From NCBI GenBank assembly GCA_963850995.1, contig CAWKNQ010000004.1:1-64000 (forward strand): a DNA stretch of 64,000 bases, written 5' to 3'. Made by a program: the position numbers and the translations under genes. Numbering within the stretch: position 1 is the stretch's first letter; each line of letters starts with the position of its first letter. The notes beneath the pieces were generated by a model, which saw only the letters and a program-made list of their open reading frames with translations, ran no database searches and had not been told where the DNA came from. Positions 1-11,788 of the stretch are shown here, in pieces. Origin of the DNA: Gaiellasilicea sp963850995. Lineage in GTDB: Bacteria; Actinomycetota; Thermoleophilia; Gaiellales; Gaiellaceae.

Positions 1-2
1 AC

Positions 3-278
3 GACTTCGGGCTCTTTCAACTAATCGCGAGCTGGCGGGAGGCGGCGTGGAGGCATGCGGAGCTGCTCGCCCTGGCACCGACTCCCTCGGCACGCGAGCT
101 GGTGGCTCGGGAGATCGAGGCCAGACGCCGCATCGCAGGCGCGCGTGATCCGAACAGCCGCGGCCTACCCGCCGCTTCTCGGCAGCAGCGCCGCGCGCGA
201 CGCGTTCTGCGCAACTCACTGGTCGGGCTAGCCCGAAGCCGTCTGGCCCGAAGAACTAGAAATCGATGTGAAACCTGA
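3..278 (+). CDS. C-terminal part of an unrecognised protein, cut by the window edge
   Basis: An open frame runs in from the left edge without a start and ends at TGA 276-278, giving about 91 residues. The tail is rich in Arg and Ala, with helix-prone stretches such as ARELVAREIEARRR. I do not recognise a family. The third codon position is GC-rich, as in neighbouring genes, which is the only support for it being coding. It is followed by the convergent LigD-type polymerase gene after a 14-nt gap. It could be spurious in DNA of this GC content. Confidence 0.35.
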   Translation, partial: DFGLFQLIASWREAAWRHAELLALAPTPSARELVAREIEARRRIAGARDPNSRGLPAASRQQRRARRVLRNSLVGLARSRLARRTRNRCET

Positions 279-292
279 GCGGGCGATGACGC

Positions 293-1303
293 TCAGGTCT
301 TCTTCGCCCGACTGCGGGAGACGCGCGGCGGCTCATCGGGCTGCTTCGGGTAGACAGGCGGCCACGGCGCGTCCATCAGCCCGTTGGCACGGTCACGCTC
401 GTGCAGCTCGAGGAGCGGGTCGAGCGACTGCGGCTCGTCGTTCATCTCCAGCCACGGATCCCCGCCGCTCCCGATCCGGGCCGGAAGCGACTCGATCGTG
501 AGCTCATCCGGATGGATCACGTCGACCTCTTTCCACCACAGCGGAGTCGACACCTGAGCGCCCGGACGGGCGCGTACGGACCAGGCGCCGAACACGGTCT
601 TGTGCGGCGCGTTCTGGTTGAAGTCGACGAAGATGCGCTCACCGCGGTCCTCCTTCCACCACTGGGCCGTGATGAGGTCTCGTCGGCGTCGCTCGAGCTC
701 GCGCGCGACGGCCACTGCCGCAGACCGCACCTGGTACGAGTCCCAGCGCGCCGCGAGCCGCACGTATACGTGCAGCCCACGATTCCCCGTCGTTTTCGGG
801 TACCCGGTGATGCCGTGCTCGTCGAGCAGGGACTTCAACTCCGACGCCGCCTCCCGCACGTGCGTGAAGTCCGTACCCGGCTGCGGATCCAGGTCGAGCC
901 GGAGCTCGTCGGTGTGCATAGCGTCGGCCGCGAGGTACGGCCACACGTGGAAGCCGAGACAGCCCTGGTTCACGGCCCAGGCGACGTGCGCCGCGTCGGC
1001 GGCCACAAGCGCCCTCGAGGTCGTCCCGTTCGGCGTCGAAACGATCGTCGTCTCGAGCCACTCAGGGGCCGACTCCGGGATGCGCTTCTGGAAGAAAGAG
1101 GGCCCACCGGCTCCCGCCGGAAACCGCTGCAGGAGCACCGGCCGCCCGCCCATCGTCTTCATCAGCGGCTCGGCGAACCGCAGGTAGTGGCGAACGAGCT
1201 CGAGCTTCGTCTCCCCGCGCTCGGCGAAAAACACCTTGTCCGGCGAGGTGATCCGGACCTCGCGGCCCTCGATCTCGAGGATCTCTTCGCTCGGCGATCC
1301 CAA
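293..1303 (-). CDS. LigD-type DNA polymerase/primase domain protein (stand-alone PolDom)
   Basis: About 336 residues match the archaeo-eukaryotic primase-like polymerase domain of bacterial NHEJ protein LigD, which fills in or adds nucleotides at double-strand breaks. Landmarks in order: ITSPDKVFF near the start, FFQKRIPE, WAVNQGCLGFHVWP, the metal-binding LRLDLDP, GLHVYVRL, and the late catalytic segment IFVDFNQNAPHKT. No ligase or phosphoesterase module is fused and no Ku gene is in the window. The start is uncertain: TTG at 1303 gives the usual family N-terminus, while ATG at 1384 adds 27 residues of poor quality. It is divergent from the PRC-barrel gene. A second PolDom gene lies at 43785-44672. 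Confidence 0.85.
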   Translation of the reverse strand: MGSPSEEILEIEGREVRITSPDKVFFAERGETKLELVRHYLRFAEPLMKTMGGRPVLLQRFPAGAGGPSFFQKRIPESAPEWLETTIVSTPNGTTSRALVAADAAHVAWAVNQGCLGFHVWPYLAADAMHTDELRLDLDPQPGTDFTHVREAASELKSLLDEHGITGYPKTTGNRGLHVYVRLAARWDSYQVRSAAVAVARELERRRRDLITAQWWKEDRGERIFVDFNQNAPHKTVFGAWSVRARPGAQVSTPLWWKEVDVIHPDELTIESLPARIGSGGDPWLEMNDEPQSLDPLLELHERDRANGLMDAPWPPVYPKQPDEPPRVSRSRAKKT

Positions 1304-1457
1304 CCCCGACGATGCTAGGGGAATTTCGAGGCGCTGTCCCCTTGTCCGGAGTAGGTTCGTCGTAGAGGCGAGAACCCGCTCCATCCAGGCGAGGCGATGC
1401 GCCTCGACGCCCGCCCGTAGACTCCGCTCGACCTGTCGGCGGGAAGAGGAGACTGTC

Positions 1458-2124
1458 ATGCGCCTCGAGATCGGCAATCGCGTCCGCTGCACCGACGGGG
1501 TGTACGGCGAGCTGGCGGACATCGTCATCGACCCACTCGAGAAGCGCGTGACACATCTCGTGGTCCAGCCGGAGCAACGCGTGGGAGAGGGAGAGGCGCG
1601 GCTGGTGCCCATCCAGCTGGCGAAGGGCAGAGACGACAAGCAGCGCGAGATCGAGCTGGAGTGCACCCTGGACGAGGCGCAGGGAGTTCGAGTCCGTGCA
1701 CGAGGCCGCCTACCTCCGGCTCGGAGAGAGCCCCGCCGAGGACCCCGACTGGGACATCGGCGTCGAGGACGTCCTCGCGATGCCGTACTACGCCGGTCTC
1801 GACATGACCATGTATCCGGACGAGCTCCCCTCCCACGTGACCATGTACTACGACCGCGTGCCGAAGGGCGAGGTCGAGGTCCGGCGGGCGAGCGTCGTCA
1901 TCTCCGCGGACGGCCATTCACTGGGCGAGGTGGACGGCTTCGTGGTCGACGCGGACCAGCACATCACGCACTTCGTCCTCGAGCGCGGCCACCTCTGGGG
2001 ACGGAAGGAGGTCACCATCCCGATCGGGGCCGTCGCCAGGGTCGAGGACGACGCGGTGAACGTCGCCCTGTCCAAGGACGAGGTCGGCGCCCTCCCCGCC
2101 GTTCGCGTCGGCCGACACGGCTGA
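1458..2124 (+). pseudogene. PRC-barrel domain protein, frameshifted
   Basis: ATG 1458 follows a purine-rich site (GGAAGAGGAGA). The first frame encodes a PRC-barrel-like segment (RLEIGNRVRCTDGVYGELAD, then DPLEKRVTHLVV) up to about 1685. A single extra G in the GGG at about 1684-1686 then moves the frame. Removing it restores QEFESVHEAAYLRLGE and continues to TGA 2124. The second half carries a further barrel-like unit (GEVDGFVVDADQHITHFVLE, then GHLWGRKEVTIP). PRC barrels are small beta-barrel domains found in photosynthetic reaction centre H subunits and in RimM. The function of such stand-alone actinobacterial proteins is not known. Conservation on both sides of the break suggests a recent lesion or a sequencing error. 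Confidence 0.8.
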
Positions 2125-2294
2125 CGCCTCGGCGACCTCCTTCCCGTCGATCGTGATCCGCCACTCATAGATCGCACCGCGCTGGAGCGGGGCCAACACC
2201 ATCTGCTTGGACACCGTGGGGACAGGCTCGGCTTGACTTATCGCGAACTCCCTCGTACGGTCCGCTCCGTTTGTGACCACGCGGAGGAGGAGCA

Positions 2295-5200
2295 ATGCGT
2301 CGATCGCTTGTGATTTCACTGGTCGCGGCGGTCGCCGCCGCACTCTGCACGGGGCTCATCACGGCATCTGCCGCGCCAGGCGCGGGTCCGGATCCGCTGG
2401 ACTCCTACACCGCGGTGGTCCAGGCCACCCAGCTAGCCACGATCGCCCAGCAGGGCATCGACGTGAGCGGCCAGCGCGCGGTGGCGAACGGCATCGAGCT
2501 CGACATGGTCCTGAACCAGGCTCAGGCCGACCGGCTGCGAGGCCGGGGAGTCGACCTGAAGCTGACCCGCGTCAAGGGCGGCAAGACCGTCCGGGAGTTC
2601 GCGGCGGAACAGGCCGCCAGCGGCTTCAACGTCTGGCGCTCGTACGACGAGCCCGGCGGCATCCGCGACCAGCTCTACGCCGCGGCGCGCGACAACCCCC
2701 AGCTGGTGAAGCTCGATGTCCTCGGCCACACCGGCCAGGGTCGGGAGATCATCGCGGTCAAGCTGACCCAGGGCGCTCGAGGCACACCGGACGGTACGCG
2801 TCCGGCCGTCCTCTACAGCTCCACCCAGCACGCGCGTGAATGGATCTCCACCGAGGTCAACCGGCGGCTGATGAACCACTACATCGACGCGGTGGCGGGC
2901 CAACGACCGTGAAGTCCGCAAGCTGCTGCAGACGACCGAGCTCTGGTTCCTCCTCGTGGCCAACCCCGACGGCTACCAGTACACGTTCGACCACGAGCGG
3001 CTGTGGCGGAAGAACCTCCGCGACAACAACGGAGACGGACAGACGCAGGTCGGCGACGGCGTCGACCCCAACCGCAACTTCCCCAACCACTGGGGCTACG
3101 ACGAGGAAGGGTCGTCGTCCATCCAGTCCAGTGACACCTACCGCGGCCCGGCGGCGATGTCGGAGCCGGAGACCCAGGCGATGGTCGGACTGCTCGACCG
3201 GATCGGGTTCGCGTTCCAGGTCAACTGGCACTCCGCCGGGCAGTGGCTGCTCTACGCCGAGGGCTGGCAGACCGGCACGCCCACCGCGGACGACCCGATC
3301 TACTACGCCATGTCCGGCAACCTGGACGACCCGGCCATCGCCGACTTCCACCCGGGCCTGAGCTCGGACGTCCTCTACGTCACCAACGGTGAGACCACCG
3401 ACTACGCGCACGCCGCGACCGGCGCACTGGCGTGGACGCCGGAGCTCTCCGAGGGCTGCGACGGGTGTGGCTTCGTCTTCCCCGACGACGACGCACTCGT
3501 GGAAGCGGAGTTCCAGCGCAACCTGCCGTTCGCCAGATCGGTGGCGGACTCGGCGGTCGACCCCGATGACCCGAAGACGGTCACGGGGATCACGACAAAG
3601 CCGTTCTACGTCGACAGCGAGGACCCGTACAAGCGCAGCAACCCGGGCACCCAGCTGAGCTTCGCCAGGTCGTACGGCGACCCGCAGCCGGTCGCCGTGA
3701 TCGCCAAGCGCAGCCTCGGGGCCGTGACAGTGAAGTACCGCATCGACGGGGGCGCGGTGCAGTCGGCACCCACGTCCGAGTGGGACGGCGGGTCGAGGTA
3801 CGACCCGGCGTCGGTCTACTACCACCAGATGCGAGGCGTGGTGACGGGCACCGACCCCGGCGACTCGGTCGAGGTCTGGTTCGAGGGTGGCGGCCAGCGG
3901 AGTGACTCCTTCACCTACCAGGCCGTATCCGAGAGCGGTAACCGCGTGCTCGTCGTGGCGGCCGAGGACTACACCGGCGCCTCGCCGGTGCAGGCGCCTG
4001 GCCCACACTACGTCGACACGTACACCGCCGCCTTGGCGGCCAACGGCCAGCAGGCCGACGTCTACGACATCGACGCCGCCGGCCGGATCGCCCCGGACGC
4101 CCTCGGAGTGCTCAGCCATTACGACGCCGTCGTCTGGGAGACCGGAGACGACCTGATCACCCGCACCGCCGGCCGCGCCGGCGGCAATGCCGACCGGCTG
4201 GCACTCGACGAGCTGCTCGAGTTCCGCTCGTACGTGAACGAGGGCGGCAAGGTGCTCCTCGCGGGCGACTCCGCCGGCCAGCAGTACACCATGGCACAGC
4301 TCTACGACCCCAAGGGCGAGATCGCCTGCAACCCGCTTCCCGCGGGTACGGACCCGCGGCGCTGCCTGCCCTTGTTCGGCTCGTTCTTCGGTGGCGACAC
4401 CACGAACGATGTGCTGCAGTACTACCTGGGTGGCTACGTCGCTGTGGCCAATGACGGTCACGTCGATGGCGCCGCGTTCGACTCGGTGGGCGTCGACGAC
4501 CCGTTCACGGGCCTGGCGTGGGGTCTCGACGATCCCATCTTCGCTGGTAACACGATCCGGAGGTCGTCGTTCCTCGCGACGAGCGGCATCCTGCCGACCA
4601 ACCAGTACCCGCAGTTCGAGAGCTGGGCCGCGGCGCGGTACGACAAGCCGGGCGGCCCGTTCGACCCGCACACCGGCGAGCAGTACGTCTACTCGCAGAT
4701 CGCTGACGTCTCGTACAAGAGGCTCACCCGCGAGGTCGCCGTGCCGGCAGCCGGCGGGTCGATGACGTTCTGGACGTCGTACGACACCGAGGCGGAGTGG
4801 GACCACCTGTTCGTGGAGGCGCGCACTCCCGGCGGTGACGACTGGACGACGCTGCCGGACGCTCTCGGGAACACGACAACGGAGACTGGCCAGAGCTGCG
4901 ACGCCGGCTGGGTCGAGCTGCATCCGCACCTCGCCCACTACCAGACGTGGGACGGGGTCGATAGCTGCACCGCCACCGGCACCACCGGCGCCTGGAACGC
5001 TGCGAGCGGCAACTCCGGAGGCTGGCAGCAGTGGAGCATCAACCTCTCGGCATACGCCGGCAGGAGCGTCGAGATCTCCATCGCCTACGCCAGCGATTGG
5101 GCGACGCAGGGCATCGGCGTCTTCGTGGACGACATCACGCTCCCCGGCGGCATCAGCACCTCGTTCGAGACCGGCCTGGACGGCTGGGCGATCGCCGGGC

Positions 5201-5382
5201 CGCCCGCGGGCAGCGCACCCAACGTCAACAACTTCATCCGCACCGACTCCTCCGGCTTCCCGGTCGGCAACGCGATCTCCACGCCGCACTCGCTGCTGCT
5301 GGGGTTCGGACTGGAGGGCGTCTCGACTGCGGCCGAACGCAACGCAGTGATGGGCCGGGCGCTCAGCCACCTGCTGGAGTAG
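2295..5382 (+). pseudogene. Secreted M14 zinc carboxypeptidase with C-terminal accessory domains, frameshifted
   Basis: The gene has an N-terminal signal peptide (MRRSLVISLVAAVAAALC), a propeptide-like region and an M14 carboxypeptidase domain. The zinc site is HARE in STQHAREW, with the third ligand in VNWHSAGQ. The substrate-binding Arg region is DPNRNFPNHWG, and the catalytic Glu is in WTPELSEG. About 450 further residues contain a region resembling immune-inhibitor-A/MAM-type beta domains (MTFWTSYDTEAEWDHLFVEA, then VFVDDITLPGG). One extra C at about 2898-2901 shifts the frame. Dropping it gives NDREVRKLLQTTELWF, the usual link to VANPDGYQ. Without that base the product would be about 1,028 residues. 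It would be exported and degrade peptides outside the cell. Confidence 0.88.
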
Positions 5383-5538
5383 GAGGGCCAGACACATTCG
5401 TGGTCGCTGAAGCGGGGTGGACGAGTTCACCCGCTCGTTGGTGCATCTTTGAGCCACACGGACCTCGCTCTGGCCGCCGTTGTACACGTCCCGCGGCAGA
5501 GTTCGTGCTAGCGGACCGGCTGGTACGGCCGGCCGGAT

Positions 5539-7225
<1,687 letters not shown>

Positions 7226-7233
<8 letters not shown>

Positions 7234-7753
7234 CGTCTCGACTCGGCGCGGCGGGCGGCGCTGCCTGGTGTGCGACGGAGACGACCTCCTCGGGCCGGAT
7301 CCAGTCGTTCGTGAGCTCAATGCCGCCGGCCCGGTCGACCGCGTCGAGCATCGGCTTCGCCCACAGGTGCTCGAGGAGCACGAGCACCGCGCTCATGTTC
7401 TTCGGGAGCGCCTGGGTGACGCGGAAGACATCGTCCTGGTCGAAGAGGTGGCCGTCTGCGAGCTCGGCCGCGCCCGCCATCGCCCCCTTCTCGATCCCGG
7501 CCGGTCCATCGGCCTTGTAGCCGGCGAGCGCGCCGACGTAGGAGCCGAACGAGACGGCCTCCTGCCAGTCGAGGTCGCTCGCGGTCGTCACCATCACGTT
7601 GCCGAGCTCGTCCTTGCGCACGAGCAGCAGGTCGACGATGCGCACGACCCCCGCCTTCTTCAGCTTCTCGAGCTCGGGCAGGATCTCGCCCTTGAAGCGG
7701 TTGCCTGGGAACGCCAGGCACGTCATCTGGATCGGCCCCATCGACTCGATCAC
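7226..7753 (-). CDS. DUF6325 family protein
   Basis: About 175 residues starting at GTG 7753, or at ATG 7738 (MGPIQMTCLAFPGNRFKGEI). The region FPGNRFKGEILPELEKLKKA followed by VVRIVDLLLVRKDELG is typical of DUF6325 (related to DUF1269), a small actinobacterial family with Gly/Ala-rich segments. Its biochemical role is unknown. The tail is Pro/Ala-rich (QAAPPAAP). It is the first gene of a two-gene unit with glnS, sharing 8 nt with it, and no promoter is obvious in the roughly 130 nt upstream. Confidence 0.8.
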
Positions 7754-7888
7754 GGGCGCGTCTATGGCGGGCTCCTGCGTCGAGTCGTCGCCCTCGCGTC
7801 GGTCTGGTGCTCGATCTCTCCCATCGCAGTGAAACCCTAGATGATCGATTCCGAAGTCACGTGCTGGCGAGTCCCCTCGTGCGGGCGC

Positions 7889-8390
7889 CTACCGGATGTC
7901 GGCCTCGAGCTTGCGCTCGAGCTCACGGAGCCGCCGACCAAGCGTCATCTTCGAGGCCCTGTTGGTGCGCAGGGTGTCGAGCGCGCAGGCCAGGAAGCAC
8001 GCCGCCCCCAGCGACGTGTTCCAGTTGGCCGCCGCCTGGTCGAGCATCGACCCGGTCGACGGAACGACGTAGCCGGCGACAGCCGAGATTCCGAAGAAGA
8101 TGCAGCCGAGCAGGTTCACGGCCGGCTGCCACCATCCCGCGCCGCCGCGCACCGGCAGCCACCCCGTGACGCGCCGAGGCGCGGTTGGCGATCGCGCCTG
8201 AGACGAGGAAGCAGATCGACCCGCGCCAATCTGGCAGGTCCCCGCGTACACGTTCCCCGAGAACCGCACCGACCTCGCGGCACTTCGCGTGGTCGTGCGG
8301 CGCGGGTTCACGCACGACCTTGCCGACCTACTCGTCTCGGACCTCGAACGGCAGCTCCCGCGTCTCGAGTCGCAGCCCGCGCCCGTCCAC
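7889..8390 (-). pseudogene. YrhK-like membrane protein, broken by a stop and a frameshift
   Basis: The C-terminal half reads in one frame with two hydrophobic segments typical of the YrhK domain (AVNLLGCIFFGISAVAGYVV, then AACFLACALDTL) and ends ELERKLEADIR. The N-terminal half lies in another frame: GTG 8390, LRLETRELPFEVRDE, an in-frame TAG at 8328-8330, then DLPDWRGSICFLVSGAIANR. The frames join near 8185-8195. Both halves look like real protein, so the gene carries at least two lesions. It was presumably an integral membrane protein of unknown function. No intact copy is seen in the window. Confidence 0.65.
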
Positions 8391-8448
8391 GACCAGGCCA
8401 CTGGAGCGGCGTTTGCCCACTGAAGCGGTAGGTTTCGACCACGTGGCG

Positions 8449-8661
8449 ATGCTTGCGTACACCTTCGGTACGGGACTTGCCGCCGTGGCGCTCGTCGCGT
8501 GGATCCTCGTCTGGGCCTACGTCGCCGTCCGAATCATCCGCCGCCACGATCTCGGGCTCGCCGGCAAGTTGTTCTGGCTCGTCGTGATCCTCGTCATCCC
8601 GCTCGTCGGACTCTTCGTCTACTACCTGTGGGACGCGTTTAGGCCACCGCGGCCGGCTTGA
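8449..8661 (+). CDS. Small membrane protein with PLDc_N (cardiolipase N-terminal) domain
   Basis: Seventy residues with two hydrophobic helices (LAAVALVAWILVWAYVAV and LFWLVVILVIPLVGLFVYYL) and a Pro-rich end. Spacing and the closing pattern PLVGLFVYYLWD are those of the PLDc_N family, found alone in many actinobacteria or at the front of cardiolipin synthases. ATG 8449 is taken as the start; GTG 8443 is also in frame. It is divergent from the broken YrhK-like gene. Confidence 0.75.
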   Translation: MLAYTFGTGLAAVALVAWILVWAYVAVRIIRRHDLGLAGKLFWLVVILVIPLVGLFVYYLWDAFRPPRPA

Positions 8662-8737
8662 GGCGGTACACGTGTCGCCATATGCCGATTACTGGCGTCC
8701 CGGCGCCGTGCACGGGCAAGCCCTCAGGGAGAACGGA

Positions 8738-9712
8738 TTAGAGCGCGATCCCCGAGACCGGGTGGGGAACGTATGGCTCCTCGAGCCGCTCGATCTGCTC
8801 CTCGCTCAGCGTGAGCGACTCGGCCGCGAGTGCGTCCTCCACGTGCTCGAGCTTCGTCGCGCCGACGATCGGCGCTGTCACTCCGGGCTTGTGCAGGAGC
8901 CAGGCGAGCGCCATCTGCGCCGGCGGGACACCGGCCTCCGCCGCGAGCTCGCCGACCCTGTCGACGACCGGGAGGTCGAGGTCGGGGCGGTAGAGGGAGT
9001 CGAGGAACGGATCGGTCCGGGACCGTGTCGTCAGCCGCTCGCCCGAGGACGTTCGGCTCCCGGCCAGGAGGCCGCGGGCGAGCGGGCTCCACGGCAGCAC
9101 GCCGATCCCTTGGTCGAGACACTGCGGGATCATTTCCCGCTCCTCCTCGCGGTAGACGAGGTTGTAGTGGTTCTGCATCGCGACGAAGCGCGTCGGTCCC
9201 GCGTGCTGCGCCTTCGCGAACTGCCACGAGTACATGCTGCTCGCGCCGATGTAGCGAGCCTTGCCGGACCTGACGACGTCGTGCAGCGCGTCCATCGTCT
9301 CCTCGATCGGCGTCGCGGCGTCCCAGCGGTGGATCTGGTAGAGGTCGACGTAGTCGAGCTCGAGTCGCTGCAGCGAGGCGTCGATCGACGCGAGGACGTG
9401 CTTGCGCGAGAGCCCGCCTCCGTTCTCGCCCGGCATCGTCCTCCCGCGAACCTTGGTCGCGACCACGTACTCCTCGCGCGTTCCGAACAGCTGCCGCAGC
9501 AGGCGACCCGTCACGACCTCGCTCTCGCCGCCGTTGTACACGTCGGCAGTGTCGAAGAAGATGACCCCGCCCTCGACCGCGCGGCGGACAATCGGCTCCG
9601 CGGCCGCTTCGTCGAGCGCCCACTCCCGGCTCTCGTGCTTGCCGAAGCTCATCATCCCGAGGCATACGCGCGAGACGCGCAGGCCCGTACCACCCAGGTT
9701 CACGTACTCCAT
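8738..9712 (-). CDS. Aldo/keto reductase
   Basis: The 324-residue cytosolic NADPH-dependent (alpha/beta)8-barrel starts at ATG 9712 after GGGAGG. The catalytic tetrad is visible: Asp in FFDTADVYNGG, Tyr in the same segment, Lys in VVATKVRG and His in YQIHRWD. GATKLEHVEDAL near the C-terminus is the usual cofactor-binding end. The best match is the voltage-gated potassium channel beta-like AKR subgroup. It probably reduces aldehydes or ketones; the substrate is not visible. It is a single gene divergent from the carbonic anhydrase gene, with 192 nt between them. Confidence 0.92.
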   Translation of the reverse strand: MEYVNLGGTGLRVSRVCLGMMSFGKHESREWALDEAAAEPIVRRAVEGGVIFFDTADVYNGGESEVVTGRLLRQLFGTREEYVVATKVRGRTMPGENGGGLSRKHVLASIDASLQRLELDYVDLYQIHRWDAATPIEETMDALHDVVRSGKARYIGASSMYSWQFAKAQHAGPTRFVAMQNHYNLVYREEEREMIPQCLDQGIGVLPWSPLARGLLAGSRTSSGERLTTRSRTDPFLDSLYRPDLDLPVVDRVGELAAEAGVPPAQMALAWLLHKPGVTAPIVGATKLEHVEDALAAESLTLSEEQIERLEEPYVPHPVSGIAL

Positions 9713-9904
9713 TCCGACCTCCCGCGATTCGGATCGATGCCCCGAAGTACATTCGAACAGTTTCGGGGGCGCCGGCGTCGACATCGTTGTCGTGCTCGGC
9801 CTCAAGGACACCTGAGCGCGGGTGCGGAAGGCGTGGCGAGGGGATGACCTCGAGCCACTGACGCGTTTACGTGGATGCCCGTCCAATCTCGAGGAGGTAG
9901 CGGA

Positions 9905-10483
9905 ATGGCTGTCGTCGATGAAGTACTGGCCGCAAACGAGCAGTACGCCGCGTCGTTCGGCGCGAAGGGCGAGCTCGCGCTTCCGCCGGCGCGGCGTTTC
10001 GCGATCCTCACCTGCATGGACGCTCGCCTCGACCCTGCGTCGTACGCAGGCTTGAGCGAGGGCGACGCTCACGTGATCCGCAACGCCGGCGGCCGTGCCA
10101 GCGACGACGCGATCAGATCACTCGTGATCTCCTACAAGCTCCTCGGTACCGAGGAGTGGTTCGTCATCCACCACACCAACTGCGGCATGGAGTTCTTCGA
10201 CAACGAGCTGATGGGGACGCTCTGTGCACAGAGCCTCGACACTGCCGAGCTCGGCCCCGACGGGTTCCGCGACGTTGGCGCCGGACCCGGCTCGGACGCG
10301 GGCCGGGACGTAGACTGGCTCACGATCGCCGACGCCGAGCAGAGCGTCGTCGAGGATGTGACGCGCATCCGTGAGCACCCGCTGGTGCCGGCCCGGATTC
10401 CGATCTACGGCTACCTCTACGACGTGCAGACCGGCCGCCTCAACGAGATCCCCGATGCGACGGCAGCCGGCCGAGCATCGTAG
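9905..10483 (+). CDS. Beta-class carbonic anhydrase
   Basis: The 192-residue enzyme interconverts CO2 and bicarbonate. Zinc ligands are seen in TCMDARLDP (Cys37 with the Asp39-Arg41 dyad) and HHTNCGM (His90, Cys93). The length and the C-terminal IYGYLYDVQTGRLNEI fit the short mycobacterial Rv1284-like subgroup. ATG 9905 was chosen because GAGGAGG lies 8 nt upstream. It stands alone, with about 100 nt before the OLD-family gene. Confidence 0.93.
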   Translation: MAVVDEVLAANEQYAASFGAKGELALPPARRFAILTCMDARLDPASYAGLSEGDAHVIRNAGGRASDDAIRSLVISYKLLGTEEWFVIHHTNCGMEFFDNELMGTLCAQSLDTAELGPDGFRDVGAGPGSDAGRDVDWLTIADAEQSVVEDVTRIREHPLVPARIPIYGYLYDVQTGRLNEIPDATAAGRAS

Positions 10484-10589
10484 GCAAGCGCACGTCGTGG
10501 CCGACGTCGAACCGAACGGTGCACGCGGGCCCTAGACGTTCGAAACGCGCGCGCTTGATAGAACGACGCGGTGACCCGGCAGAAGTGAG

Positions 10590-11771
10590 ATGGAAGGCGG
10601 CGAGGATGCGGTGAGCGGCGCTCTCCTTCATGAGATCCGGGTCCATAACTTCCGCAGCGCGCGCCGTCTGGTGCTGCGCCCGGGCCTGATCTGCGCTCTG
10701 ATCGGCGAGCCGGGTGTCGGCAAGTCCAATGCGCTCTTTGCCCTTCGCGCCCTGCTCGACCCGGACTTCGAGGTCTCATCCACGGACGTGACCACCGGTG
10801 AGCGTCAGCTATCGATCGAGGCGACGCTCGCCGACGGTCGGACGATCTCGCTCGCGGATCGCGAGGGTGCGCCGCCGATCATCCATTTCTCGGCGGCGCT
10901 TCGCGGCGCCGGCCTCATCGCCGGAAGGGCGGACGGCTCGGCCGGGATGATCCACGAATCGATCCGGCAGGCGCTCGAGCAGGCGCCGGCGCCGCGGGTC
11001 GCTCTCGTGCGTGGCTTGGAGGCGTGCGCGAGCCAGGTCGAGGGCGTCGTGTTCGCGATCGAGGAGCCCGAGCTCTTCCTCGCTCCCCAAGGGCATCGCT
11101 ACCTCTACCGTCTCTTCCACCGGCTCGCCGAACGCGGAAACCAGGTCTTCTTCACGACGCACTCACCCGGCTTGCTCAATGTGGCGGCGCTGGAGGAGGT
11201 CAATGTCGTCACGCGTGACGAGCTCGGCGTGACCGCGATCGAACGGCTGCGCCCGGTCGACGTCGATGACACGTTCCGCGTCATGTGCGAGTTCGACGCC
11301 GAGCGGGCCGAGCTCTTCTTCTCGCGCGCGGTGATCCTCGTCGAGGGGATAACCGAGAAGATGGCGCTCCCGTTCGTCTTCCAGGCGCTCGGCCACGACG
11401 CTGACCGTGAGCAGATCTCGATCGTCGAGTGCGGTGGCAAGTCGAACTTGCCTCTGTTCGTGGAGATCTGCAGGCGCGCGCGAGTTCCCTACGTCGTTGT
11501 TCACGACAGCGATCTGCGGCCGGATCGCGAGCCGGTGGACTCTGAAGTGCGGTTGAACGCGCTCATCCGACGCCGGGCGGGCGCGCGACGGATCATCGTT
11601 CTCGACCCGGACTTCGAGGGTGTCGCCGGCTTCCCCCGCAGGTCACACAAGCCGGAGCGGGCCTGGAGGCGACTCGCGGACGCGAGGCACGACGAGCTAC
11701 CGGCGCCGCTCGTCCGCGCAGTCAAGCTCGCGCTGGCTTCAGCCCGCCCAGGCCCGCCGACCTACAGCTAA
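10590..11771 (+). CDS. OLD-family ATP-dependent nuclease (AAA ATPase plus TOPRIM)
   Basis: The 393-residue protein has an SMC/ABC-like ATPase with Walker A GEPGVGKSN at residues 39-47, Walker B VFAIEEPELFL and an FFTTHSPGLLN switch. A C-terminal TOPRIM domain follows, with the metal-binding Glu in ILVEGITEKMALP and an Asp pair in VVVHDSDLRPD. OLD proteins are ATP-driven nucleases; some class 2 members (GajA) act in Gabija anti-phage defence with a UvrD-like partner. No helicase partner is seen here, so a class 1 stand-alone nuclease is more likely. The insert between the Walker motifs is short. The start may be ATG 10590 or GTG 10611, the latter with a nearby GCGAGG. Confidence 0.85.
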   Translation: MEGGEDAVSGALLHEIRVHNFRSARRLVLRPGLICALIGEPGVGKSNALFALRALLDPDFEVSSTDVTTGERQLSIEATLADGRTISLADREGAPPIIHFSAALRGAGLIAGRADGSAGMIHESIRQALEQAPAPRVALVRGLEACASQVEGVVFAIEEPELFLAPQGHRYLYRLFHRLAERGNQVFFTTHSPGLLNVAALEEVNVVTRDELGVTAIERLRPVDVDDTFRVMCEFDAERAELFFSRAVILVEGITEKMALPFVFQALGHDADREQISIVECGGKSNLPLFVEICRRARVPYVVVHDSDLRPDREPVDSEVRLNALIRRRAGARRIIVLDPDFEGVAGFPRRSHKPERAWRRLADARHDELPAPLVRAVKLALASARPGPPTYS

Positions 11772-11788
11772 GGCGACGGCCGTCAGTC

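Noticed and set aside
2857..5487. An 876-codon minus-strand open frame opposite the M14 peptidase
   Set aside because: The plus strand has clear peptidase motifs; the antisense frame is Val/Gly/Asp/Arg-rich shadow sequence without a family pattern.
10590..11771. A Gabija defence system
   Set aside because: The OLD-type protein is short and no GajB-like helicase is next to it on either strand.
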